Below the pieces are notes generated by a model. That model saw only the letters and a program-made list of their open reading frames with translations, was not told the DNA's origin and did not search any database. A DNA stretch of 64,000 nucleotides from Panopea generosa (taxonomy: Eukaryota; Mollusca; Bivalvia; Adapedonta; Hiatellidae): the NCBI GenBank assembly GCA_029582155.1, contig CM055895.1, forward strand, positions 13,290,770 to 13,354,769. The letters are read 5' to 3'. Shown here one piece after another: positions 35,151 through 47,500 of the stretch; position 1 is the first letter of the stretch, and every line of letters begins with the position of its first letter. The translations under genes and the position numbers were made by a program.

Positions 35151-35990
35151 GCATTCCAGAAAGATATTGGATATTTGATTATCTACTTTTGACCATGACC
35201 CCCTGTTGTTATCTGATGCTCTATCTGTATTACACAGTCTCCGATAGTGTATACTAATTTCTATACTAAAAGTTCTAGCTACAACCCCGTTAGTCTCTTA
35301 TGCTTTATCAATCTACCTATGCTACTTTCTGATGTCCAATCTATATACCACGACATTTTATTCCGTGAAGATCTACCTGTATATCACGACGGCTGATGCT
35401 GTCTAATGCTCTACTTGTACACCATGACACTTGTTTTCCTGTATACAAGGATTCATGCTGTTCTCTGATCCGATGCTTTTATACCGCGACCCTGTTGCTC
35501 ATTGAAGCTCTATCTGTGTACTACGGCATTTGTTACTCTCCTATGGTCTCCGTTGCTCACTTGACGTTCTACTTGTACAACACAACCTTCGTGATTGTCT
35601 GGTGCTATTCCTGTGTGCCACGGCTTTTATTGCTCTCTGATGCTCTACTCATAAACCACGACCACTGTTACTCCATGGTGCCATATACGCAAACCACGAA
35701 CCATGCTTCTCACTTATAATTTGACCGTATACCTAACCCCTGTTGCTCTTAAGTGTTCTATCTGCATACCGCGACTCTTGATGCTCTCTGATGCTCTAAT
35801 AATATACCACGACACGCTCTCTTATGCTTTATTTGAATACCAGGACCCCTGTCATTCTTCAGAGCTCTACTTATATACCAAAACCACTATTACTTTCTGA
35901 TGCTCTATCTGTATAATACGATATATGATTCTCTTGCATACAACGATTTCCGCTATTCACTGGTGCTCTACCTGAATACCACGATCATCT
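35151..35990. repeat. Highly diverged satellite zone
   Basis: Degenerate descendants of the 38-bp unit: ctacctgtataccacgac-like motifs recur irregularly with tgctctctgatgctct between them. It links the 38-bp array to the 79-bp array. Confidence 0.7.
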
Positions 35991-37205
35991 CTGTTGATCT
36001 CTAGTGCCCTACATGTATACAACGACCTCCGCTATCCACTGGTGTTTTACCTGTATACCACGATCATCTTTGTTGATCTCTAGTGTCTTACATGTATACC
36101 ACGACCTCCGCTATACACTGGTGTTTTACCTGTATACCAAGATCACCTTTGTTGATCTCTAGTGTCTTACATGTATACCACGACTTCCACTATTCACTGG
36201 TGCTCTACCTGTATACCACGATCATCTCTGTCGATCTCTAGTGTCCTACATGTATACAACGACCTCCGCTATCCACCGGTGCTCTACCTGAATACCACGA
36301 TCATCTCTGTTGATCTCTTGTGTCCTACATGTATACAACGACCTCCGCTATACACTGTTTTTTTACCTGTATACCACGATCATCTTTGTTGAACTCTAAT
36401 GTCCTATATGTATACCACGACCTCCACTATTCACTGGTGCTCTACCTGTATACCACTATCATCTCTGTTGCTCTCTAGTGACTTACGTGTGTACAACGAT
36501 CTCCGCTATTCATTGGTGATAAACTATATACCACGATCATCTCTGTTGATGTCTAGTGTCCTACATGTATGCCACGACCTCCGTTATTCACTGGTGGTCT
36601 ACCTGTATACCACGATCATATTTGTTGATCTCTAGTGTCCTTCATGTATACCACGACCTCCGTTATTCACTGGTGGTCTACCTGTATACCATGATCATAT
36701 TTGTTGATCTCTTGTGCCCTACATGTATACCACGACCTCCGTTATTCACTGATGGTCTACCTGTATACCACAATCATCTCTGTTGATCTCTAGTGTCCTT
36801 CATGTATACCACGACCTCCGTTATTCACTGGTGGTCTACATGTATACCACGATCATATTTGTTGATCTCTAGTGTCCTTCATGTATGCCACGACCTCCGT
36901 TATTCACTGGTGGTCTACCTGTATACCATGATCATATTTGTTGATCTCTTGTGCCCTACATGTATACCACGACCTCCGTTATCCATTGGTGGTCTACCTG
37001 TATACCACGATCATCTCTTTTGATCTCTAGTACCCTACATGTATGCCACGACCTCCGCTATTCGCTGATGGTCTACCTGTATACCACGATCATCTCTGTT
37101 GATCTCTAGTGTCCTACATGTATGCCACGACCTCCGTTATTCACTGATGGTCTACCTGTATACCACGATAATCTTTGTTGATCTCTAGTGTCCTACATGT
37201 AAACC
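35991..37205. repeat. 79-bp dimeric higher-order satellite
   Basis: About 15 copies of a 79-bp unit made of two related half-units of about 40 bp: one has ataccacgatcatctctgtt gatctctagtg, the other catgtataccacgacctccg followed by ttattcactggtg. Both halves share tgtataccacga, so the unit is a dimer derived from the neighbouring 38-bp satellite. Reading frames of 76 codons recur every 237 bases (3 x 79) and are repeat artefacts. Confidence 0.9.
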
Positions 37206-38246
37206 ACGATATCCGTTACTATTCTGTTTTATTTGTATATCACGACCTCCGTTACCTCTGTTACTCTACCTGTTTATACCACGACAACCGGCACTGTCTA
37301 ATGATCTACTTATATACCACGACCACTTTTATTATATATTGCTTTACCGGTACACTACGACCCACCCGTCATTATTGTCTAATGATCTACTTATATACTA
37401 CGACCATTTTTATTATATATTGCTGTACCGGTACACTACGACCCTTCCGTCATTATTGTCTGATGATCTACTTATATACTACGACCACTTTTATTATACA
37501 TTTGTACATTGCTCTACCGGTACACTACGACCCACCCGTCATTATTGTCTAATGATCTACTTATATACAGTACTGGTATATCACGACCCCTTTAACTATC
37601 TGTTGCTTTACATGTATATCTAGACCCGTCAAACTGTCTAATGGTGTACCACGATCTATTTTCCTCCTATATACCAAAACCCCTTTTATTATATGTTGCT
37701 TTAATTGTATAACACGGCCCGTTATTACTGTCAAATGATCGACAATATATCAACACCCCACTACATTAACGCTATGATTCTCTCTTTTTTTATCATGTAT
37801 GTCACGCCCCATTTTACTATGTGTTGCTCGTCCTGTATACCACAGCCCCTTTTATCATAGGTTGTTCCACCTGTATACCATGACCCTTTACTGTCTAACG
37901 ATTGGCTATATATCACGATCCTCATCACTATCCGCCTCATTAACTATATGGTTCTCTATATGTATGCCAAGCCCCATTTTACTATATGTTGCTCTACCTG
38001 TATACCATGATCCCAGTTACTGCCTAATGCTCTATTACCTGTAACTCTATGATATTCGATCTGCGTACCACCACCCTTGTTACTCTTTGGTATACTACCT
38101 GTATACTGTGATCCCGTTTTGTATATACCAAGACCCCGTAACGTTACTCTTTATTGCATTACCAACAGACCACTACCGTTGTTACTATCTGATACGTAAG
38201 CTGTACGTCACGGCCCACGTCGCTGTCTTATTCCCTACTTGTATAG
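37206..38246. repeat. Diverged satellite tail
   Basis: Irregular relatives of the same monomer. At 37320-37560 a unit of about 108-120 bp (atatactacgaccacttttattatat, then accggtacactacgacc) is repeated three times, a secondary higher-order expansion. Confidence 0.75.
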
Positions 38247-38700
38247 GCATAGTACCACCATTGCAAAAAGGAAGTTCTTCCGTGGGGTAGTGGCATAATG
38301 GCGGTTACAAATAATCCTCATTTCTTCTTCTTTAAAAATGCATTTTCCTTATTTAAATGCTCATTTTTTTATTTGAATAGCATTATTGATGTATTTTGAA
38401 CATTTTGATAACATTGTCATGTTTAAATTGTGAAATGTTTGGAAATTGGGGTATGAATACATTATTTCAGAAATCTACTTTCACTTTGTCACCAGTGTAC
38501 ATACTGAGCAGAAAAAAATCTCTTATATGACACATGACCCCTACTTTTCTCATCATAATTTGATAGTGCAGAGGTTGACAAACAGTAAAATGTAAGTTCC
38601 ACTCCTTTAATTTGGGTCTCTCTATGAATGCCAAGCCTTCAACTTTTATTATTTACTATAGAATAAAGAACAAAAATCAATGGTGGGTTAACACCTAATA
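38247..38700 (+). repeat. 400-bp dispersed repeat, copy 2, inside the satellite
   Basis: Homologous to 30400-30800 in the same orientation, with an extra segment of about 60 bp near 38500-38555. Satellite-like sequence is present on both sides (to 38246, and again 38700-38880), so this copy appears to interrupt the array. Confidence 0.8.
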
Positions 38701-41700
38701 CAGGATCCTTGTCACTATCGTATGCTCTGTACACTTAGACCCCTGAGTCTGTCTTACGCCCTAACTGTACACTACGGCCCCACCACGGTCTCTGTTAGTC
38801 TTTAATAATCTGCTATTGTATACCACCTCCCCTGTGACGCTCTTCTGTCCTAACAGTATGCTAAACACCCCGTTAAGGCAGATATGCTAACGTTATAGCA
38901 GTTTTATCTATAAATCGATACAGTGTGGCGATAAGCATGACTATTTATCATTTGTCAAGAGGTTTTGTCTGGATATGCAAATATGTCTCGAATGAAAATG
39001 CGTAATGCAAATCAATGAAATAAAATTGAACAAATATAGTCCGCCATCTTTGTTTATAGTGTTGACCAAGGTTTTATGTAGCCTCACCATACATTCATGT
39101 TTTTGATTTTTTATTTCAGCATTTACAATTTACAAGTATATTCTTTGAATCCAAGTTTCCATCATTCGTCGGAATAAGGCATTTCATAAATGTTTATGTG
39201 TATAAGAACATTTTATTACACAATGTGTACACCTGTAACCGTCTAATCAATTTGCCGATGTTATGTTCCTTGTCAAATTTCATGGAGGGTTCAAGTCAGA
39301 TGGCCGACAGCTGCTCCATGACGAATGTAAATATCAGTATGTTAATTACAAAAGGAAACTAGTAAAATAAGTTTCAAGGTCAGATCCATTTTACACAGTA
39401 CTTGACCGACGCCCAATATTCAAATATGTCCAAACTGCTTACTGTTACATAATTATTAATTAGGTCTGTCTATGGCTCAACACTTTCTGCCGGAGCAGAC
39501 AATTATGTAGGAGTGGCTTGTGTAAAACAGCTGTTTTCTTTACCTGTCAGTAATGGCAATACACCATTACTAGGCTTCTAAGATATGTTTAAACACAGAT
39601 CCATGTGTATTTGTTGATAATTTAGAGCGCATGATCTCACAAGCTCCTCCCTAGAATTTCAGATTTTTGGCAGTTGGAGTTTGACTTTTTTATTCAAACT
39701 GCACATAACAACATTTTTTGGAAAATATATTTTTGCCAGTTACATGTATTAACTATATTCTAGTAGTGTGCAAGATTATAACAAAAAAAAATATCTTTGT
39801 GACTTTGTATTTTTGAATAATGGTTCTCTGATTTGAATAATGTATAGTATTATATTAGACCTGTTCCAGAACAACTTTGCACCTTTTTTTTTTATCGCAG
39901 TTGGGGCTGAGAAGTCTTTCGGTTATGTAGTGTTCAAGCCACCAGCGCAGCCTACTTTAACCTTGCGGATGTATATTCGTTTATCCAATTATTCTATGGA
40001 CGATGAAAGACGGTCACAATTATTCATGCTAATTTCTTCTTCATTTATTAATCATGCATCATGCCTAATTCATCATGACACTTGCTGTATTTATCATGTC
40101 ATATGCATCATTCATCAAGCCACGAAAATTGCCGAGGTGGTCCGATTGTTGTTTTTTTTAGTTAACCAATCAGAAACTTTATCAGAACCTCGTTACAATT
40201 TTTAGTTTTGTTTAAAAAGCAAGCGTAAGAGATGAACACTACTAGGTCCGTATTGACCGTGACACTATTCGACATTTGACATGAGATCATAGATGTGTAT
40301 ATTATTTACTTAAACTAATACAATTGTTCACCATTACAAATAATACATTATATAACAAAATAATACCATGCATCATTCGATATTCGTCTTAAAAATTTGT
40401 GTTTCTTTTTTATTGAATATTAAACAATTGTTATCGGATGTAAGACTTTTTATATGGTGATTTAAGAAAATTAATATTAATTTATTACGAATGGAGAATG
40501 ACGTATAGGGCGTGTTGGACAAGGCAGATGGCATCAACAGTGTTATTTTTGAAGCGCAAAATGCTGTAGTAGTAAACATTTTTACGACAGGATTGGATTA
40601 CGGTTCAAAAAAGCAATATTGGAATGACGATTGTTTGAGTTTTTCTCTTTTGAAAATGATTTGCGATAAAAACGATTTTCTTGTTGATATCTAGATTGTT
40701 TTATATTATGTCCTTAAATGAACTATTTTATATAATAAACATATTTAAGAAACACTACGTCAAATAACTTCCTCACAACTTTGTTAGGTTATAGAACATG
40801 TAAACATTGACGTATAAACATCCTCAAGTTACCTTAAGTTATTAATTTTACATTTCAATGGATCAAAATAAAATATCGTTGGCCGTAGGCCTGATGTCTG
40901 ATTTTTTCATCATTTCGTACATTGTGGTTAATAAAATATAAATTCTTCACGACAAATTAATTATGATTGTATGACTCTTTCCTCAATGAAAATCATTGTA
41001 GCCACAACTATATTGATATTGCCTGTCCATTGGGTTCTTCTTGAAGTCGTACACGTGTACATTTGTCAGAGACGGGGCGGGCTACTGATTGGTTGAAAAA
41101 TAAATAAAGAGGCGCTCAGGATATATATATATATATATACATACATATACAATGTATATATATTTTGAATTTATGAAAATATTGAAATGCATACATATTT
41201 CTGCTTCTCCATTTTTCATTTACAGATAGTTGTAATGAAAATTAATTAATGAATTTTCCATTTATATATGAAGAAGCTCAGGTGACTAGTTTCAGGAGTA
41301 ACTAAGTAACACGTTTGGTCCCACTTTCTTTAGATTATTCTTTAAATCTAGAGTAGTACTTAAGTATAGATAAATTATATCTTACTTGGATTTTCAGTTT
41401 GTTTTTGTCAACCATATTAAAACTTATTTTCAAATTGATTGATCACGGGTGGTTGGTGACGCTAATCCTTACCAAAAAAATATGAACCTTATATTGGAAT
41501 TTCAATCAAGAAACAAGTAAGAAATCGTATAATTTAGTAAATTTCTTTCAGAGGCATTATGTAAAAGACGTTCCATAATAAACAATCAATAAGATTTCGT
41601 CCTCCATTGATATTGAAAACTTAATAATAGATATACATTCTTACTTGAAAAATGTGATTGAGAGCTATGTAGATTTTGAACTTTTGTAATTGTTAAAACT

Positions 41701-42100
41701 TGTTAAAAATTTCATCTGCTTCTTCTTATTTTTATTACTTTCTTCCGTTTCTTCTTCTTCTTCTTCCTTTTCTTCTTCTTCTTCTTCTTCTTTATTTCCG
41801 TTTAATCAAATACCCCCCCCCCCCCCCCCCCAGCTTTTATTTTCAAGGTGTGGTCAAACAAGATAATATACAATAGATGTTCAGAAACGTCATGGAGTGA
41901 TAAAATCAAACTTACTAAAACTATGTGGCATACAGCACGGCGCATGTATTAAGACCCCATTCAAGTGCTACAGATTAGCTTGACATTCCAATCTATGTTA
42001 ATGATGTTTATATCTACGCATCTGATAAAGATATCTACACTTAAAATAAAATTTACATATTTACATATCATTTAATCAAGGTATATAGTCCTATACATAC
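38701..42100. other. Remaining intronic sequence
   Basis: 38701-38880 is satellite-like debris. The rest is AT-rich with an (AT)n tract (41120-41140), a (TTC)n tract (41750-41792) and a C run (41813-41832). Plus-strand frames at 39840-40205 and 40512-40694 show no family resemblance. No gene supported. Confidence 0.5.
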
Positions 42101-42264
42101 CCCCTCATTATGACCAATCTCAAAGCGTCCAGATTCCCATGCTGAGCTGCGAGCATTGCGGGTGTACAGCCGTCCTCGTCAGTAGTATTCATTTCCTTCC
42201 GGTTTCCATCGCGAAGAGCGTCCAGATAACCATCTCGTGCTGCGCGATGATATTTTTCAGACAT
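42101..42264 (-). CDS. sans / USH1G-ANKS4B orthologue, coding exon 1
   Basis: Codes the first 54 residues plus two bases of the next codon. It starts [20 protein letters not shown], which closely resembles the conserved N-terminus of vertebrate USH1G, then the first ankyrin repeat ([20 protein letters not shown]). The donor is gtatgt at 42100; the phase matches exon 2. The frame stays open 11 codons upstream to another ATG (42295-42297), but a splice acceptor (acatttcag, exon from 42284) lies between the two, so the internal ATG 42262-42264 is preferred and an upstream non-coding exon is likely. Confidence 0.93.
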
Positions 42265-43223
42265 TTTGCTTCTTTCCCGATTCTCTGAAATGTACACAAC
42301 GATCGATTTTCATTGAGTTTTCACTATTACCAATATGTCAAATATGGGCGTGTTACGTCCATTCTTTACGAAAGAAATCTCGCGTTAGGAATAGTTAAAA
42401 TATTACTCACATGATAAACTTGTTCCCATCAACAAAGTGTAAAACACGTATAAAGTTGCCTTATTGACTGCTTTGTTTGCCCCGTTGTGGTTTTACTGAT
42501 TTCGACAAACAGTTTGACATAATAAAGTATAGCTAATCAAACTGATAACGTAGGGTCGCTTAGGTGTGCTGTTGTCGCCGTACAATCATATCTATGTACA
42601 ACGCATGCGCAGATCTATTTTTGAACCAGAAGTTGAATTTAAAGTGCAATTAAACGATACTAAACAAGAAACTGTCATAAATAGTTCAAATATATATTTT
42701 CCCCAAGATATATTCACCGATCCCTTATCACCATAAGGGAACATATTAAAACGTTAAACTGTTATAATGACACGAGTTTCAAGTCACCAGCTGTTTTTCT
42801 TACCCCCAGTTTTGAATTTGACGATAAGATCCCCAGTAACGATAATTCATTATTTTTAAGTCAAATGTTGTTACTTCTCTTTGATTATATTATTTATTGT
42901 TTAACGATTTGCATTTAAGTAAATTCAGAATTAAATTTACATAATTTTATGTAAGTACTTTTAATGCATTTTACGAAGACATTTTAACTTTAAAGCTATA
43001 TACTTTTAAAGCTATTTAATTTTGAAATATCACAAACATACAAAAAAAGTACCTCATTGGGACGTTGTGGTCATATAGGGATGATCTTTATTGAAAAGAA
43101 TAATTTTATATAACAAATAATATCACTCGCACTGCAACCTGCAACAAATAGTGATATAACATTAGTTCACCTTCTATTGGGCCAGCCCGGTCGTTGTAAC
43201 AGGCGGTCTCAAATTCATGGAGT
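42265..43223. other. 5' flank of the sans gene
   Basis: It would hold the remaining 5' untranslated exon and promoter. No TATA box or other regulatory site can be named with confidence. Confidence 0.4.
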
Positions 43224-43225
43224 CA

Positions 43226-43285
<60 letters not shown>

Positions 43286-43290
43286 CACAC
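43224..43290. repeat. (ACGC)n microsatellite
   Basis: A run of about 67 bases of the tetranucleotide cacg, ending in acacac. Confidence 0.97.
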
Positions 43291-43938
43291 CTGTTACATT
43301 TGTCCATATTCTTCTGTGCTAACCCGGGCGTTTCCCCGTGGTATTAACGCAGGGATTTAGATCCTTAGAATCACACACACAAATGATCAAAACGTAGATT
43401 CTATTAAATGAACATACTTAAGTAATAAATATTTTAGAATGTTTTTATTTTAACCTGGATGTATTTAATTTTCAATGATCTTAAATATACAGAAAAAGCT
43501 AAAATGATTTCAAGTAGCTTATTGACAATGTGCTTACTATAATTTATATAATGTCACTATCGCCATGTAGCTGTATGTTATATTAAGCACACTATCTTTG
43601 TTAGAGAGAGGTCACGAAAACTTTCAAACCGTCAATTTTACTTGAGGAAGTAAAACTTGTACTTGTATGAATATGTTAGATAAAGAAAATTACATTTTTT
43701 TTTTTAAAAAAACGGATAAACTCTATGTTCAACACATTGACGGTTACGAAGGGCAATCTGTTGATTCGGTAAAGGAAGACATTATAATGAATTTGTTAGT
43801 ATAAACCGTACTTCCGCAAGTAACTGCCAAAATATGCCTGATAAAGCTGAGTTCGAATCCACTAACGGACATAAAACGTATTTATGCTACAGACAGTTAT
43901 ACTGCAAAAAGTAATAATTCAATTAATATTTCGCTTGA
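43291..43938. other. No recognisable feature
   Basis: AT-rich sequence; a short gttcgaatcc match near 43852 may be SINE debris. Confidence 0.45.
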
Positions 43939-44157
43939 TTGGTATAAGGCGCCGTTTCAAGATAACTTACATATAGCTTGTGGAACGCTTGGTCCAGTGG
44001 TGCAACCTCAGACCCTGGATTTGGCAGTCGTGGGTACGATCCTCCACCACGGCGTCATATGGTGTCCTGGAACAACACACTTTATCCACGTATGTTCAGT
44101 ACTGGTTCTACCTAGGAATACTTCGAGTGTAACCTTCACAACCAAAGTAAAATAAAC
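43939..44157 (+). repeat. tRNA-SINE (family B), plus-strand copy, preceded by a SINE-D head fragment
   Basis: 43982-44157 matches the family of 14227-14433 in the opposite orientation: cttggtccagtggt, gtcgtgggtacgatcctcc, tggtgtcctgg, tactggttctacctaggaa, ending aaagtaaaataaac. Immediately left (43939-43978), ggtataaggcgccgtttcaa resembles the head of the family D SINE. Confidence 0.75.
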
Positions 44158-44500
44158 AAGTTGATATTTAAAAAAATACACATAACCTATGAGGTAAGTT
44201 CAAGTTGTTAAAAGTGCCCTGTGGGACATACAAGTTTAAAAATTGCCTAAATTATGAAATAATTATCATATATGTAAAAAAAAAATAATCCACAAATGTG
44301 AAACCGATATGTAACAAATGTAAAAACAAACGATAATCACATATGTCATAAAACACCACATATATAAAATATGTTTTTGGTCAAAAATGTGTTGTAAACT
44401 ATAACACATTTGTGACCATTTTTACATTTGGGTGTCCTACAGTGCCCCTGTATGAGTATTACCCTGCAGCTCCCGATGGAACCCCTGAAAATTATTATAT
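44158..44500. other. No recognisable feature
   Basis: AT-rich sequence up to the 65-bp satellite. Confidence 0.5.
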
Positions 44501-47500
44501 GATGTAGTTGTTGATAGAATGGTACTGTTTGTAATATTCCCAAGTTGTTCATTGAACCCGTATATGTGTAATAGTTTATGCTTGTTGATAAAAGCCCCGT
44601 TATATTTAATATTCTCAAACTGTTGTTAGTGTCCAAATATGTTTAATGTGTTGTGAGAGCCAATGTATATATATTATATATGAACTGTTGTTTGAGCCCA
44701 AATATGTCTGATGTGTTGTTAGAGCCACTTTACATCTATTATTAATGAACTGTTGTTAGAGCCCAAATATGTTTAATGTATTGTAAGAGCTACTGTATAT
44801 CTGTTATTAATGAGCTGTTGTTAGAGCCCAAATATGTTTAATGTGTTGTTAGAGCCACTTTACATCTATTATTGATGAGATGTTGTTAGAGCCCAAATAT
44901 GTTTAATGTATTGTAAGAGCCACTGTATATCTGTTATTGATGAGCTGTTGTTAGAACCCAAATATGTTTAATGTATTGTAAGAGCCACTGTATATCTATT
45001 ATTAATGAGCTGTTGTTAGAGTCCAAATTTATTTAATGTATTGTAAGAGCCACTTTATATCTGTTATTAATGAGCTGTTGTTAGAGCCCAAATATGTTTA
45101 ATGTATTGTAAAAGCCACTTTATATCTGTTATTAATGAGCTGTTGTTAGAGCCCAAATATGTTTAATGTATTGTAAGAGCCACTGTATATCTGTTATTGA
45201 TGAGCTGTTGTTAGAGCCCAAATATGTTTAATGTATTGTAAAAGCCACTTTATATCTGTTATTAATGAGCTGTTGTTAGAGCCCAAATATGTTTAATGTG
45301 TTGTTAGAGCCACTTTACATCTATTATTGATGAGATGTTGTTAGAGCCCAAATATGTTTAATGTGTTGTAAGAGCCACTGTATATCTGTTATTAATGAGC
45401 TGCTGTTAGAGCCCAAATATGTTTAATGTTTTGTAAGAGCCATTGTATATCTGTTATTGATGAGCTGTTGTTAGAGCCCAAATATGTTTAATGTATTGTA
45501 AGAACCACTGTATATCTATTATTAATGAGCTGTTGTTAGAGCCCAAATTTGTTTAATGTATTGTAAGAGACACTGTATATCTGTTATTGATGAGCTGTTG
45601 TTAGAGCACAAATATGTTTAATGTATTGTAAGAGCCACTGTATATCTATTATTAATGAGCTGTTGTTAGAGCCCAAATTTGTTTAATGTATTGTAAGAGC
45701 CACTGTATATATATTATATATGAACTGTTGGTAGAGCACAAATATGTTTAATGTATTGTAAGAGCCACTGTATATCTGTTATTTACGAGCTGTTGTTAAA
45801 ACACAAATATGTTTAATGCATTTTAGAGTCACTGTATATCTATAATTTAAGAGCTGTTGTTAGAGCACAGACATTTTTCAATATATTGTTTGAGCCAATA
45901 TATATATATATGTTATTTACGAGCTGTTGTTAGAGTCCAAACATGATTAATGTGTTGTTAGAGCGACTGTTTATCTGTTATTTATGAGCTGTTGTTAGAG
46001 CCCAGATATGTTTAATGTGTTGTTTGGGACAATGTATATATGTTATTTACGAGCTGTTGTTAGAGCCCAAATATGTTTAATGTATTGTAAGAGCCACTGT
46101 ATATCTGTTATTAATGAGTCACTGTATATATGTTATTTATGAGCTGTTGTTAAAGTCCAAATATGTTTAATGTGTTGTTAGAGCCACTGTATATCTGTTA
46201 TTTATGAGCTGTTGTTAGAGCCCAAATATGTTTAATGTATTGTAAGAGCCACTGTATATATGTTATTTATGAGCTGTTGTTAAAGTCCAAATATGTTTAA
46301 TGTGTTGTTAGAGCCACTGTTTATCTGTTATATATGAGCTGTTGTTAGAGCCCAAATATGTTTAATGTGTTGTTTGGAACAATGTATATATGTTATTTAT
46401 GAGCTGTTGTTAGAGACCAAATATGTTTAATGTGTTGTTTGGAACAATGTATATCTGTTTTTAATGAGCTGTTGTTAGAGCCCAAATATGTTTAATGTAT
46501 TGTAAGAGCCACTGTATATATGTTATTTATGAGCTGTTGTTAGAGCCCAAATATGTTTAATGTATTGTAAGAGCCACTGTATATCTGTTATTGATGAGCT
46601 GTTGTTAGAGCACAAATATGTTTAATGTATTGTAAGAGCCACTGTATATCTATTATTAATGAGCTGTTGTTAGAGCCCAAATATGTTTAATGTATTGTAA
46701 GAGCCAATGTATATCTGTTATTGATGAGCTGTTGTTAGAGCCCAAATATGTTTAATGTATTGTAAGAGCCACTGTATATCTGTTATTTATGAGCTGTTGT
46801 TAGAGCCCAAATATGTTTAATGTATTGACAGAGCCACTGTATATCTGTTATTTATGAGCTGTTGTTAGAGCCCAATATGTTTAATGTATTGTAAGAGCCA
46901 CTGTATATATGTTATTTATGAGCTGTTGTTAGAGCCCAAATATGTTTAATGTATTGTAAGTACCACTGTATATCTGTTATTGATGAGCTGTTGTTAGAGC
47001 CCAAATATGTTTAATGTTTTGTAAGAGCCACTGTATATCTGTTATTAATGAGCTGTTGTTAGAGCCCAAATATGTTTAATGTACTGTAAGAGCCATTGTA
47101 TATCTGTTATTTACGAGCTGTTGTTAGAGCACAAACATTTTTCAATATATTGTTAGAGCCAATATATATATACGTTATTTACGAGTTGTTGTAAGAGTCC
47201 AAATATGTTTAATGTGTTGTTAGAGCCACTGTCTATCTGTTATTTATGAGTTGTTGTTAGAGCCCACATATGTTTAATGTGTTGTTTGGGACAATGTATA
47301 TTTGTTTTTTACGAGCTGTTGTTAGAGCCCAAATATGTTTTATGTATTGTTAGATACACTGTATTTCAATTATTAATGAGCTGTTGTTAGAGCCCAAATA
47401 TGTTTTATGTATTGTTAGATACACTGTATTTCAATTATTAATGAACTGTTGTTAGAGCCCAAATATGTTTAGTATGTTGTTAGAGTCACTGTATATCTAT

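Larger units (their letters stand above)
28849..42100 (-). other. 13.25-kb intron of the sans/USH1G gene
   Basis: It starts with donor gtatgt at 42100 (minus strand) and ends with tttttcag before 28848. It contains fold-back repeats (28.9-29.6 kb), a hairpin (29.7 kb), two copies of a 400-bp dispersed repeat (30.4 and 38.25 kb), a SINE (31.8 kb) and a satellite field (32.9-38.2 kb). No other conserved coding sequence was seen inside it. Confidence 0.85.

Noticed and set aside
36162-37623. A series of 76-125 codon plus-strand frames (MSYMYTTT..., MLISSV...)
   Set aside because: They recur every 237 bases, three times the 79-bp unit, so they are artefacts of the satellite.
39840-40205. 121-codon plus-strand frame inside the sans intron
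   Set aside because: No recognisable domain, AT-rich composition, no supporting signals.
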